A stretch of DNA of 64,000 nucleotides from positions 4,774,001-4,838,000 of the forward strand of contig NZ_CP012938.1 in assembly GCF_001314995.1 (NCBI RefSeq). The letters are read 5' to 3'. The translations under genes and the position numbers were made by a program. This stretch comes from Bacteroides ovatus. Its GTDB lineage: Bacteria; Bacteroidota; Bacteroidia; Bacteroidales; Bacteroidaceae. Each line of letters opens with the position of its first letter. Position 1 is the first letter of the stretch. Positions 40,563 to 50,122 of the stretch are shown here, piece after piece. The notes under the pieces were generated by a model that was not told the DNA's origin, made no database searches, and saw only the letters and a program-made list of their open reading frames with translations.

Positions 40563-41378
40563 TTAATGATCTTGAGAATATCGGTAAGCGTCGATCGCTT
40601 GTTTTACAGAACCGTGTAACAGCAACAATTTTTGTGCATGATCATGATCTAATCCCAGTTCCTCCATAATCATCCTGGTTCCTCTTTCTACCAGTTTATG
40701 ATTACTAAGTTGCATGTTTACCATCTTATTTCCTTTTACCCGTCCGAGTTGAATCATCACCGACGTGCTAATCATGTTCAGAATCATTTTCTGTCCGGTG
40801 CCTGATTTCATTCTCGAACTTCCTGTGACATATTCCGGACCGACAATCATTTCGATGGCGACATCTGCTTCTGCCGCCATCGGAGAATTCGGATTGCTGG
40901 TGATGCAACCTGTCAGGATGCCATGCTTGCGGGCCTCCCGTAAGGCACCGATTACATAAGGAGTAGTGCCCGAAGCGGCAATGCCAATCACTGTATCTTT
41001 TTGATTGATATGATATTTCGTAAGCTCTTCCCATCCTCGGCTCATATCGTCCTCGGCACCTTCTACCGGATTGCGCAGGGCCGTATCCCCACCGGCTATC
41101 AATCCGATAATCCAGGTAGGGGGCATTCCGAAAGTAGGAGGGATTTCGGAAGCGTCCAGCACTCCCAAGCGCCCACTGGTACCTGCACCCATGTAAAAGA
41201 TACGTCCACCCTGTTTCATGCGGGGTACAATTTGGTTGACGAGCTGTTCGATTTGTGGAATGGCTTTTTGTACGGCTAACGCTACCTTCTGGTCTTCCCG
41301 GTTAATGTCTTCTAATATTTCCCGTACGGATTTCTTTTCCAGATTGTCGTAGAGCGACGGTTGTTCGGTTATCTGCAT
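40563..41378 (-). CDS. murQ: N-acetylmuramic acid 6-phosphate etherase
   Basis: A cytoplasmic SIS-fold enzyme of 271 residues, close to the family length. It cleaves the lactyl ether of MurNAc-6-phosphate to give GlcNAc-6-phosphate and D-lactate. The signature MGAGTSGRLGVLDASEIPPTFG is present; Glu78 in it matches the catalytic Glu83 of the E. coli enzyme. The second SIS segment has GIAASGTTPYV, followed by TGSSRMKSGTGQKM. It is the last gene of a wall-sugar salvage operon, 31 bases after the kinase gene. Confidence 0.95.
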   Translation of the reverse strand: MQITEQPSLYDNLEKKSVREILEDINREDQKVALAVQKAIPQIEQLVNQIVPRMKQGGRIFYMGAGTSGRLGVLDASEIPPTFGMPPTWIIGLIAGGDTALRNPVEGAEDDMSRGWEELTKYHINQKDTVIGIAASGTTPYVIGALREARKHGILTGCITSNPNSPMAAEADVAIEMIVGPEYVTGSSRMKSGTGQKMILNMISTSVMIQLGRVKGNKMVNMQLSNHKLVERGTRMIMEELGLDHDHAQKLLLLHGSVKQAIDAYRYSQDH

Positions 41379-41409
41379 ATTGATAATGGCAATTGACTAA
41401 AAATACAAA

Positions 41410-42261
41410 TTACAAGGATTGAGATGAAGCGGTATGATATAAAATTAGCCCCTCCATCGGACTTTGCAGAATCTTTCCGATTCTGATTCCTGTCTCTTGT
41501 GCAGCTTCTTGTAATATCTCCCTGTAGCAGTGAGCCACTGATCCGATAAAATGTACAGGGTACTGCGTGTAATCATATTGCATTACATTTCTTCGGAAGA
41601 AAGCAATAAAACTATCAAGCACTAATTGTCGTATCCCCGGCTCTTCCAGATGTTGCGCTATAAAGGGGGAGAGACTTGCCAGAAAACGATTCGGGAAGGG
41701 TTGGCGATACACCCGGTCGATGATTTCGGGAGCCGTCAGGTCGAACTGTTTTAAGAAAGCTTCTTTGATGGCGGGTGGAAGCTGGTTCTTCAGGATGTCT
41801 CCTACCAGTAATTTGCCAAGGACAGCTCCACTTCCCTCGTCGCCCAAGATAAAGCCTAAAGGGGAGATGTTGTTGACAATCTCTTCGCCGTTGTAGAAAC
41901 AAGAATTGGAACCTGTGCCGAGGATGCAGGCAATCCCAGCTTCATGTCCGCATAGTCCGCGGGCAGCGGCAAGCATATCCGAGTTAGTTTTGATATTTCC
42001 GATCACGGGCAGGCTGTCGGCAATGGCCCGTCGGAGAACGGGAGCTCTTTCGGGAGTGCATCCTGCACCATAAAAAAAGACGGAGTTGATCGTTCCTTCC
42101 GGTAGTTGTGGCAAAAGGGAATGTGTCAGCTCTTGTTGAATCTCTTCTTCTGATTGGAAGAAGGGATTGATTCCTTTCGTTCCAATTCGTTTGATTGGGG
42201 TGTCGTTGAAAACGATGCACCAGTCGGTTTTGGTAGAACCACTATCTGCAATGAGTATCAT
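41410..42261 (-). CDS. murK: BadF/BadG-type sugar kinase, probable MurNAc (amino-sugar) kinase
   Basis: A 283-residue actin-fold kinase with the phosphate-1 loop IADSGSTKTDW, phosphate-2 loop ILGTGSNSC and GDEGSGAVLG. In Tannerella forsythia a three-gene cluster of transporter, kinase and MurQ has been described, and the kinase is needed with the transporter for MurNAc use. The order here is the same. Its ATG overlaps the stop of the upstream membrane-protein gene by four bases (ATGA), implying translational coupling. It likely phosphorylates MurNAc to feed MurQ; GlcNAc kinase activity is also possible. Confidence 0.82.
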   Translation of the reverse strand: MILIADSGSTKTDWCIVFNDTPIKRIGTKGINPFFQSEEEIQQELTHSLLPQLPEGTINSVFFYGAGCTPERAPVLRRAIADSLPVIGNIKTNSDMLAAARGLCGHEAGIACILGTGSNSCFYNGEEIVNNISPLGFILGDEGSGAVLGKLLVGDILKNQLPPAIKEAFLKQFDLTAPEIIDRVYRQPFPNRFLASLSPFIAQHLEEPGIRQLVLDSFIAFFRRNVMQYDYTQYPVHFIGSVAHCYREILQEAAQETGIRIGKILQSPMEGLILYHTASSQSL

Positions 42262-43373
42262 ATCTTAATGTATATTTTCTTTTTGTATAATATATAGCCT
42301 ATTGACCAGTTAAGTAAGACAAAGAGGATAGCATAGGCAAGAGAACCTCCTTCATCCCCGAAAACAGGTTGGAGGGCACATCTGTAGACGACTTGTTGGA
42401 TGGGGACACTTTCTCCCTGATAAGTGACGGTGATAGCGCCTACCAAAACGGCGATGACACCTGCCATTACATAAATAAAGAGAGGATTCACTCCGAAAGA
42501 TTCAAAGAAACGGCTCCATTTTTTACATCCTTTGATATCGATAATCCAGACGAGTAAAGCTAATAGGCTGGAGCCTAATCCGCAAGTGACCAGCACAAAG
42601 GTGGGCGACCATATCTTTTTGTTGAATGGGCAACCATAGCTAAATAGGAAACCTGCAAAAGTCAGGATAGTACCGATAAGGAAAAGCCGTTCCAATTTTT
42701 CATGTATATCTTTTACTTCCATGAGTAGTTTGCCGACGCAAAATCCGATCAATACGTGTGCGATAGAAGGAATAGTGCTAAGAAGTCCTTCCGGGTCAAT
42801 GTGGTTGTCTTGATACATATGAGCGTCTCCCAAGATGCTGCGGTCGACGATGGAAAGAATATTCGTTTCGTTGTAGGCAAAACCATTACCGGTAATGAGA
42901 ATAATGAAATAACCTACTAATAATACCACAATCAGATAAGGTATATACTTGTGTTTCAATAGCAAGGCAATAAGTGCTGAAGCACCATAGCAGAGCGCAA
43001 GACGCTGCATGACTCCCAAGATGCGAATTTGCTCAAATGGGAGAGGATTGTGGGTGTAACACAGTAAGGCAAACCAGTTGAGGGCTATTCCGATAAGGAA
43101 AATAACAATGGTTCTTTTGATTATTTTCAGGGCAGCCGGAGTACTGAATGTAAAGTTATACTTTTTAAGTGAGATGTAGGTGGAGATTCCCATGATAAAC
43201 ATGAAGAAAGGGAAAACTAGGTCTGTGGGGGTAAGACCGTTCCATTGGGCATGTTTTAGGGGAGCGTATGCATGTCCCCAAGAGCCCGGATTATTAACCA
43301 GAATCATTCCTGCGATAGTAATGCCTCGCATTACATCGAGTGCCAAAAGGCGTTTGTTACTTGTTGTATTCAT
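42258..43373 (-). CDS. DUF5009/acyltransferase-like membrane protein, candidate MurNAc transporter (MurT-like)
   Basis: ATG at 43373 fits; a GTG at 43382 is also in frame. The 371-residue protein has about ten membrane segments and the N-terminal motif LALDVMRGITIAGMILVNNPGSW with WNGLTPTDLVFPFFMFIMG. This is the family often annotated as heparan-alpha-glucosaminide N-acetyltransferase-like. In Tannerella forsythia, the gene before the kinase and MurQ encodes a non-PTS inner-membrane MurNAc transporter. Position and four-base coupling to the kinase suggest the same job here, but equivalence to that transporter is inferred from gene order. Confidence 0.75.
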   Translation of the reverse strand: MNTTSNKRLLALDVMRGITIAGMILVNNPGSWGHAYAPLKHAQWNGLTPTDLVFPFFMFIMGISTYISLKKYNFTFSTPAALKIIKRTIVIFLIGIALNWFALLCYTHNPLPFEQIRILGVMQRLALCYGASALIALLLKHKYIPYLIVVLLVGYFIILITGNGFAYNETNILSIVDRSILGDAHMYQDNHIDPEGLLSTIPSIAHVLIGFCVGKLLMEVKDIHEKLERLFLIGTILTFAGFLFSYGCPFNKKIWSPTFVLVTCGLGSSLLALLVWIIDIKGCKKWSRFFESFGVNPLFIYVMAGVIAVLVGAITVTYQGESVPIQQVVYRCALQPVFGDEGGSLAYAILFVLLNWSIGYILYKKKIYIKI

Positions 43374-43411
43374 GACTGTCACTTTTTAATGTGTTAAGTT
43401 AATAAGTAAGT

Positions 43412-44695
43412 TTATTGTTTCTTTCCGAAAGAATCTTCCAGTCGGTTGCGGATCATTAATGAGGCGACGATACCGGGTAGGGTACAAATACAAACCCAAA
43501 TAAAGAAGTTGGTGTATCCAAGATGCTCCTGTATCCATCCTGCAGGCATCCCCGGAAGCATCATACCAAGTGCCATAAACCCGGTTCCGATAGCATAGTG
43601 CGCCGTTTTGTGTTCGCCTTCCGCAATATAAATCAGATATAGCATATAAGCGGTAAAGCCGAAACCATAGCCCAGTTGTTCGATAGCTACGCAAATGGCT
43701 ATAAATATAGGATTATCCGGAGTGGCGGCAGCCATCCATACATATAATAGATCAGGAAGGTTGATAGCTAACGCCATAGGTAATATCCATTTTCTGAATC
43801 CGTCGCGGGAAACGAGGAAACCACTGATGATTCCGCCAACTAATAAAGCTATGACGCCTATAGTTCCATAGATCATTCCGACAGTTGCGGTAGATAAAGC
43901 TAGCCCACCTTTATCGGTAGCATCGAGCAGGAAAGGAGAAGCTATTTTGGCTAACTGTGATTCTCCCAACCGGTAAGTGAGAAGGAAAAAGAACATGAGA
44001 CCCAGGTTCTTTTTCTTGAAGAAGGTGACAAAGGTCAGAAGAAAATCTCCCAACAATTTACCCGGTGTGAGTCCGGGACGTTTAATGTCCGAATCAGGAT
44101 GGGGGAGAATCAGACGATGATAGATAGTAAGAGCAAGAAACAATCCTGCAAGAAGGTAGAATGTAATACTCCATGCCAAGGGAATATTGTTTTGTGATGT
44201 TTCCAACCATCCTGCCAGCATGACAAGAATTCCCTGCCCGAAAATGTTGGCAAGCCGATAGAAGGTATTCCGGATACCGACAAAGAAAGATTGTTCCTTA
44301 TTATTGAGTCCGAGCATGTAGAAACCATCTGCAGCGATGTCATGTGTAGCGGAGCTGAAGGCTAGCAACCAGAAAAAAGCAAGAGTCAACTGTACATAAT
44401 GTGCAGTTGGGATAAAGAAGGCTATCCCTGCAAATCCGGCGGCGATGAACCCTTGCATGGCAATAATCCAAGCCCGTTTTGTTTTCACCAGATCGACGAA
44501 TGGACTCCATAGAGGTTTGATAGTCCAGGGAAGATAGAGCCAGGAAGTGTATAAGGCTATTTCCGTATTGGATAATCCCAAACGCTTGTACATGATAACA
44601 GCAATCGTCATTACCGCTACATAGGGCAGCCCTTCTGCGAAGTAGAGGGTTGGTATCCAGCTCCAGGGATTTCTTTTTATAGTGGGTGTTGTCAT
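43412..44695 (-). CDS. ampG: AmpG-like MFS muropeptide permease
   Basis: ATG at 44695 gives MTTPTIKRNPWSWIPTLYFAEGLPY, a typical AmpG N terminus. An in-frame start at 44770 would run into the previous gene. The 427-residue protein has twelve predicted membrane segments with WIPTLYFAEGLPYV and SSATHDIAADGFY, motifs found in AmpG permeases, which import anhydro-muropeptides through the inner membrane. It lies 16 bases after the SpoIID gene and 38 before the MurT-like gene. Confidence 0.82.
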   Translation of the reverse strand: MTTPTIKRNPWSWIPTLYFAEGLPYVAVMTIAVIMYKRLGLSNTEIALYTSWLYLPWTIKPLWSPFVDLVKTKRAWIIAMQGFIAAGFAGIAFFIPTAHYVQLTLAFFWLLAFSSATHDIAADGFYMLGLNNKEQSFFVGIRNTFYRLANIFGQGILVMLAGWLETSQNNIPLAWSITFYLLAGLFLALTIYHRLILPHPDSDIKRPGLTPGKLLGDFLLTFVTFFKKKNLGLMFFFLLTYRLGESQLAKIASPFLLDATDKGGLALSTATVGMIYGTIGVIALLVGGIISGFLVSRDGFRKWILPMALAINLPDLLYVWMAAATPDNPIFIAICVAIEQLGYGFGFTAYMLYLIYIAEGEHKTAHYAIGTGFMALGMMLPGMPAGWIQEHLGYTNFFIWVCICTLPGIVASLMIRNRLEDSFGKKQ

Positions 44696-44711
44696 GGCAT
44701 TGTTCTTTTTT

Positions 44712-46082
44712 TCATTGATATTGTTTTTCGAGCGTACTGCCGGGGTAATAGTGAGACAGTATTTCTTCATACTTATAACCTTGCTCTCCCATTACGGCAG
44801 CACCAATCTGACAAAGTCCTACTCCATGTCCCCATCCGGCTCCGGTAAGGATGAATCGTGAAGGATTTTTATCTTTTTTATGTCCCTTTTCTTTATATTC
44901 CTTGTCTATTACGAAGGCAGAACTATAAAGATGGGAAGTAGATAGGGTACGACGTATTTCCAGCTCTTTTCCGATAATAAGTGTCCGCAAGGTTCCTACA
45001 ATCTTCAATCGGACAAGGCGTCCCGACGTTCCCCGTTCTATAGGAATTAAGTCCAGAATTTGCCCGAAATCAATCCCCGAACGTTGATGAATCAGGGTTG
45101 AAAGTTCTTGTTGGGAGTAGCAGACTTTCCAACGATAGAAGTCTGTCGTTTCCTGGTCATAGTTGTTTAAAACCTGGCTTAGGATCTTTTTGTCCTGCGT
45201 GTGGCAGAATGCGACAGGAGAAGTACGAATCCATTTATCAGCCTCCGTCTCTATTGTCAAATCGGGTAGTTGGTCTTCGATCTTACAATCCCGTTGACCG
45301 ATGAGATAGGGGTGCTTTACGTTTTCCCAACAATTCTGGAACTCTTCAAAAGCCCCGCCGCAACATTTAGAGAAACGGGCATCACAAATCGTTCCTGCAT
45401 ACATCAATACTTCGCCCCGGGTAGCAGTGACTGCTTCGATAGCTTGTGGTGTTGAGGCACGTGTGATTCCTTGATACCGTTGGCAGTGATCGTCTGCGCA
45501 TACGTCAAAGTTTTTGTGCGCTTCGTGGTCATACCATTTGATAAATTGAGAATCCGAAACGAAAGATGGAGAACAGGTTGCGCTATCCTTCTGTATAGAC
45601 TTTCCTGTTTTCTCGTTCTTCATTTCCTGTTTTCTACTCTCTGTCTTCCACTTATTCAACAGCCAACTTCGGGAAATAACAGCATGTGCCTTTAGTAGTT
45701 CTAAAGAAGCAGTAGCACTCATTTCTGATGAAATCACACTGATGAGATATTCTTCGATGGAAATAATATTGATAGCAGTAAGTTGTTCCCCTTCGACGAT
45801 GATCTTTAACTCCCCTTTGAATTTCTGGACTTCTTTGCGTTCCCAATGGAAGTTGATTCCGATGGTCACATCTTTCAGTTCAAAGAAAGCAGGTGCACCT
45901 TGTTGGGGAGTGAAAGATAATTCATTATATTCTTTCCCTTGCCAATGAATCTTCCCATCCCGGTAAATAGCCTTTTGCATACCGGAGCTTTCTGTTTCGT
46001 CGGAAGAGATAAATTTTATAGGGAAAGAGAATTCAATCTCTTTCCCGGAAAGGATACCAACACTTATTAGAGGGACTTGCAT
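44712..46082 (-). CDS. SpoIID/LytB-domain protein
   Basis: A 456-residue protein with a SpoIID domain. Its core has the catalytic-type Glu segment SVISSEMSATASLELLKAHAVISRSW, an R-Y-Q-G-I segment (CQRYQGITRAST), and the C-terminal GAGWGHGVGLCQIGAAVMGEQGY. SpoIID is a lytic transglycosylase for glycan strands without stem peptides. The N terminus (MQVPLISVGILSGKEIEF) shows no signal peptide or membrane segment, and the upstream gene ends 12 bases before the start, leaving little room for one. It sits in a wall-salvage operon, before AmpG. Confidence 0.85.
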   Translation of the reverse strand: MQVPLISVGILSGKEIEFSFPIKFISSDETESSGMQKAIYRDGKIHWQGKEYNELSFTPQQGAPAFFELKDVTIGINFHWERKEVQKFKGELKIIVEGEQLTAINIISIEEYLISVISSEMSATASLELLKAHAVISRSWLLNKWKTESRKQEMKNEKTGKSIQKDSATCSPSFVSDSQFIKWYDHEAHKNFDVCADDHCQRYQGITRASTPQAIEAVTATRGEVLMYAGTICDARFSKCCGGAFEEFQNCWENVKHPYLIGQRDCKIEDQLPDLTIETEADKWIRTSPVAFCHTQDKKILSQVLNNYDQETTDFYRWKVCYSQQELSTLIHQRSGIDFGQILDLIPIERGTSGRLVRLKIVGTLRTLIIGKELEIRRTLSTSHLYSSAFVIDKEYKEKGHKKDKNPSRFILTGAGWGHGVGLCQIGAAVMGEQGYKYEEILSHYYPGSTLEKQYQ

Positions 46083-46094
46083 GCTATTTTATTA

Positions 46095-48551
46095 CTATTT
46101 CTTCTTGAATAATTGATCGCATAGAGTATTTAACTGTTGGGGAGATAAACTTATCTCCTTGTAAATCTCTGTGAGTTTTTTGGCGTTTAATTTATCCATG
46201 TCTTCTTCTCTGACAATCGGGAATATGCCACCCATTTCTGCAACAGCCGGACTTATTAATAGCCCTTTTTCATTTGGGGTATAATAGCAATCGGGACGAT
46301 GTTTTGAGCGTAGGAAAATGATGCAATTCCATACTTCTATTTCGTCACCTCCGAAATGGCTTATTTTATCGAGACCATACCAGGTTATCATGTTGATTAA
46401 AGGTTCCTTATCCGAATAAATGACGGAAAGATTTTGGTAGACCTTTTCAAATTGTTGCATTAAGTCAACTTTCAGACCTGATGTCATACCTATGCAAGTT
46501 GTGAATACATTGTCTACATAAGTTGTTACGCCGTTTTTATTTTCTAATATACTCTTCAAGAAATTCAGCGCAAAAGGGTTAGTCAGTTCTTCTTCTTTTC
46601 CTGCTGCCTGGAAATGCATGTGGTCAGGGGCGGAAGCACCGCACTCCGGTCCGTTATAGAGTATATAGAACTCGTCCAGGTTTTCAGCTAAGTGAAGCAT
46701 ATCTTCAAAACGTCCTTTCATGCTTTGTGGAGTGTGTTCCTTGTCGATTATTGTCAAGTGACGCTGAAAAATGGGGTAGGGGTTGAGGCATACCTCATAA
46801 TGTCCGAATGGTAGATATGTTTGCTCTGCGGGGCGGTTTTTCCCGCATAAGAAACAAGGCCTTTCCTGGATAGAACGACTATCTGTTTTTGCCATGGTCG
46901 AGAGGATGCGTTGAGGATTCGGGAAAATTCTAACTTTCATCTCTCTATCTTCTTCCTTCAGTTTCAAGACTTTTTTCTTTTCCAGATTTTCTTCCAACGC
47001 TTCATAGTTCCTTTTCGCAAGTTCCCAGTTTTCTTTTTGGTTTTCTATCATTTCCTCTACAAGTTCTTGAAACTCTTCATCGATAGTATGCATCTGGATT
47101 CTGCCCTTAATTTCCCATGTGCGGATTCGGTCTTTGTAGAAGTTGTTCCGATTGACTTTTTCTGTGCTTAATGCGGCGTCAGAGTTACCTTCCCAACGGC
47201 GACAGAGGTATATTACATCATAGATACGTCCGATCTTATACTCCCGTGAGATTCGTAATCCTATGGCGTAATCTTCACCATAGCTGGTATTCGGCAATTT
47301 GATATCACGAAGAATAGGAGTGTAGAAAGCTCGTGGAGCACCCAAACCATTGATACGTAGAGCGTTGTTCTTTCCATTTTCCGGTGTCCACTCTTTGTGG
47401 TCAATGATACCGGGGGGGATTTCGTTCAGTTGGAAGTCGGTCATTAGATAGGTACCTATGACCATTGCGCAGCTTTCCTTATAAAAGGTGTCTACGATTT
47501 TCTGTAAAGTGGATTCATCTTTATATAAATCGTCGCTATCTAACTGTATAGCGAACTTTCCGCATTTTTCGTGACATATACCCTTGTTCCAGCACCCTCC
47601 TATACCTAAATCATTTTCTTGGGGGATGATATGGATCAATCTTTTATCGCTACTTAGTTCTTGGAGAATTTCCGTCGTTCCATCGGTGGAATGATTGTCG
47701 ATAACAATAATGTTAAAAGAGAAAGTGGTCCGTTGGTTTAAAGCCGAATTGACAGCATCGCGGATTGTATGAGCACGATTGCGTACAGGGATGATGACAG
47801 ATGCCTCGAATTCAAAGTTTTCGCTGTGAAGATTTACAGGCCGTGAAGAAGTAGGCATGAAATAAGCATCAATACATTTCAGGTATTCGGTGCAGGCAGC
47901 TTCCATTTCAATTTGTACTTCCCGATTTTTGGGGTTTACATAGTCGAATTGTTTCTCTCCGCTTTTTCTGGTATCTGTTTCAATTTCGATGTATAGATAT
48001 TCATTGATGTGCACAATTGAATATTTGTAAGAGATGAATAGACGCATAGCATATAGTCCTGCGTATTTGTACTCTTCACGCAAAGCATCTGCTATTTTAG
48101 TGAAGGCAGAAGAACTGAATAGAAGCATGGAACCGAAATCGAAATCATCCCGGACGCTTCCTAATTGGTAGTCAATGACAGGTGCTTGTTTAAGTTCTCC
48201 GTTAATCAGCTGATAGTGGTCGGCATAAACTATTCCATTCTTTTTATCGTTCTCCATGATTTGCACCATGCGTTCCAAAGCATACAGTCCCAGTTTTAAT
48301 GGAGTTTGTTTCAAGTAGAACAGAGTATATTCCGTATTGGCATTGGCTGCAATTGTTTTCATTGTGTCTGTGGAATAGAACCCTTTAACAGAGAGATATT
48401 CACAACCCGGAAGAGCTTTCTTACCGGGCTCCGAACCTAATAAATAGATCTTATTTACTAGCTCTGACACTTGTAGTTCCTTTACTGTCTGCATGGTATC
48501 TTCCGGGGTGCCGAAAGGTATGAAGCAATTAATTTTCTTCTTCATCTTCAT
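46095..48551 (-). CDS. Fusion of GT2-type glycosyltransferase domains with a HIT-like nucleotidylyltransferase/phosphorylase (DUF4922)
   Basis: An 818-residue cytoplasmic protein of three parts. Residues 1-240 look like a degenerate GT-A domain (IVYADHYQLINGEL). Residues about 250-490 are a GT2 domain with ASVIIPVRNRAHTIRDAV, IIVIDNHSTDGT and the metal-binding LDSDD. Residues about 540-818 are DUF4922, with CFLCGKNRP and HMHFQ (His644-His646-Gln648), the HxHxQ motif of GalT/HIT enzymes such as GDP-L-galactose phosphorylase. No membrane segment is seen. It lies between the symporter (7 bases) and the SpoIID gene (12 bases). A joined nucleotide-sugar and transfer step is suggested; the substrate is unknown. 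Confidence 0.82.
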   Translation of the reverse strand: MKMKKKINCFIPFGTPEDTMQTVKELQVSELVNKIYLLGSEPGKKALPGCEYLSVKGFYSTDTMKTIAANANTEYTLFYLKQTPLKLGLYALERMVQIMENDKKNGIVYADHYQLINGELKQAPVIDYQLGSVRDDFDFGSMLLFSSSAFTKIADALREEYKYAGLYAMRLFISYKYSIVHINEYLYIEIETDTRKSGEKQFDYVNPKNREVQIEMEAACTEYLKCIDAYFMPTSSRPVNLHSENFEFEASVIIPVRNRAHTIRDAVNSALNQRTTFSFNIIVIDNHSTDGTTEILQELSSDKRLIHIIPQENDLGIGGCWNKGICHEKCGKFAIQLDSDDLYKDESTLQKIVDTFYKESCAMVIGTYLMTDFQLNEIPPGIIDHKEWTPENGKNNALRINGLGAPRAFYTPILRDIKLPNTSYGEDYAIGLRISREYKIGRIYDVIYLCRRWEGNSDAALSTEKVNRNNFYKDRIRTWEIKGRIQMHTIDEEFQELVEEMIENQKENWELAKRNYEALEENLEKKKVLKLKEEDREMKVRIFPNPQRILSTMAKTDSRSIQERPCFLCGKNRPAEQTYLPFGHYEVCLNPYPIFQRHLTIIDKEHTPQSMKGRFEDMLHLAENLDEFYILYNGPECGASAPDHMHFQAAGKEEELTNPFALNFLKSILENKNGVTTYVDNVFTTCIGMTSGLKVDLMQQFEKVYQNLSVIYSDKEPLINMITWYGLDKISHFGGDEIEVWNCIIFLRSKHRPDCYYTPNEKGLLISPAVAEMGGIFPIVREEDMDKLNAKKLTEIYKEISLSPQQLNTLCDQLFKKK

Positions 48552-48558
48552 CTTAATA

Positions 48559-50031
48559 TTAAAGAACTGTCGTATTGTCCATCGTTGATTTCTTTCGAAT
48601 GAGGAAGCAAAGTCCGATGAAAGTAAATGCAGCGTTAAATAATAGCAGCTCGTAACTAATTTGGTAACCGTTGAACCATGCTTCCGAATTTCGTTGCAGG
48701 ATATAGCAAAGAATAGGAGAAGCGATAGCTACCAACGGAATATATTTATCATAAACTTGTTTCTTGGTGAAGATGCCGAAAGCGAACAACCCTAAGATAG
48801 GACCATACGTATAACTGGCCAATGTGTAAATCGCATCAATCACACTGGTGTTGTTCAGCAAATTGAATACAAAAATGACTGCTCCCATCACAACTGCCAT
48901 ACCGATATGTACATGTTTGCGTATTTGGCTAAGTGCCGCATCTCCTTTTCTTTGTGCATGTAAAATATCTACAGTAAAAGAGGTGGTCAGTGCCGTCAAG
49001 GCAGAACCCGCCGCAGAATAGGCGGAGGCTATCAGTCCGATAATGAATAATATTCCGACTATGCCGGGAAAATAATTTCCGGTAGCGATCATCGGAAACA
49101 ACTCGTCGCTTTTTCCCGGATTCTCAATGCCTTGCTGTGCTGTAAACGTATATAGCAGTACTCCCAGCATCAGAAAAAGCAGAATGACAAAGAACTGTGA
49201 GATTCCACTGGTAATCATATTTTTCTGCGAGTCCCGGAAGTTCTTGCAGCTAAGATTGCGCTGCATCATATCCTGGTCGAGCCCGTTCATGGCAATAACG
49301 GTGAATACACCTGCCAGGAATTGTTTGAAGAAATATCGTTTGTCGTTGACATCGTCAAAAAAGAATGTCTTGGAAAAGTCACTATCTGAAATCGTACTAA
49401 CCAGACCGCTGAAATTCAGATGCAGGCTGGAAGCAATATAATAGATGCAAAGTACAACCGACACTACCAGGCAGAATGTTTTTAGAACATCCGTCCATAT
49501 CAATGATTTCACTCCACCGCGGAAAGTGTAAAGCCATACGATAAATACAGTAAGAATTACGTTCAACAGGAATGGAAGATGGAAAGGATCGAAGATAAGA
49601 AACTGCAATGTCAGGCATACGAGAAAGAGCCGGACGGCTGCCCCTAGCATCTTTGAAATAAAAAAGAACCAGGCTCCCGTCTTGTAGGAAGAGCTTCCGA
49701 ACCTGTTCTCCAGATATTCATAAATGGAAACCAGATTCATGCGATAAAAGAGGGGAACAAGTACAAATGCAATGATAATTTGTCCTACTATGAATCCCAG
49801 CACCATCTGCAGGTAAGAAAAGCTACTTGCCTGTACCATACCCGGAACGGAAACGAAGGTGACTCCGGAAATGGTGGAACCGATCATGGCAAAGGCAACG
49901 ATATACCAGGCTGATTTACGGTTTCCTACGAAGAATCCTTCATTGTCGGCTTTGCGTCCTGCTATATAAGAGATAGTGAACAGGATGATAAAGTATGCCA
50001 CAGTAGTAATAGATATAACGGCTGGACTCAT
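48559..50031 (-). CDS. Sodium:solute symporter (SSS family)
   Basis: A 490-residue inner-membrane protein with about 13 helices. SSS hallmarks are the N-terminal GRKADNEGFFVGNRKSAWY, the broken first transport helix (AMIGSTISGVTFVSVPGM) and the sodium-site helix near IGLIASAYSAAGSALTALTTSF. It is the first gene of the leftward wall-sugar operon and is coupled (7-base gap) to the GT2-DUF4922 gene. Na+-driven uptake of a sugar or amino sugar is likely; the substrate is not visible. Confidence 0.88.
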   Translation of the reverse strand: MSPAVISITTVAYFIILFTISYIAGRKADNEGFFVGNRKSAWYIVAFAMIGSTISGVTFVSVPGMVQASSFSYLQMVLGFIVGQIIIAFVLVPLFYRMNLVSIYEYLENRFGSSSYKTGAWFFFISKMLGAAVRLFLVCLTLQFLIFDPFHLPFLLNVILTVFIVWLYTFRGGVKSLIWTDVLKTFCLVVSVVLCIYYIASSLHLNFSGLVSTISDSDFSKTFFFDDVNDKRYFFKQFLAGVFTVIAMNGLDQDMMQRNLSCKNFRDSQKNMITSGISQFFVILLFLMLGVLLYTFTAQQGIENPGKSDELFPMIATGNYFPGIVGILFIIGLIASAYSAAGSALTALTTSFTVDILHAQRKGDAALSQIRKHVHIGMAVVMGAVIFVFNLLNNTSVIDAIYTLASYTYGPILGLFAFGIFTKKQVYDKYIPLVAIASPILCYILQRNSEAWFNGYQISYELLLFNAAFTFIGLCFLIRKKSTMDNTTVL

Positions 50032-50087
50032 ATCTGCTGTTTAAATTCGTTTGAGGATGAATATCCGGAACTTGTTTACTTTGCCTA

Positions 50088-50095
50088 CAAATGTA
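50088..50095 (-). promoter_or_regulatory. Bacteroides -7 box (TACATTTG) for the wall-sugar operon
   Basis: An exact TAnnTTTG match read leftward, 56 bases before the symporter start and just past the stop of the neighbouring lipoprotein gene. No clear -33 element is seen. Confidence 0.5.
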
Positions 50096-50122
50096 GGGAA
50101 TTTATCATAGATATACATACTC

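Noticed and set aside
40563..41378. Truncated murQ
   Set aside because: It is shorter than the E. coli enzyme but has the full signature and both SIS segments, and the length is normal for Bacteroidetes.
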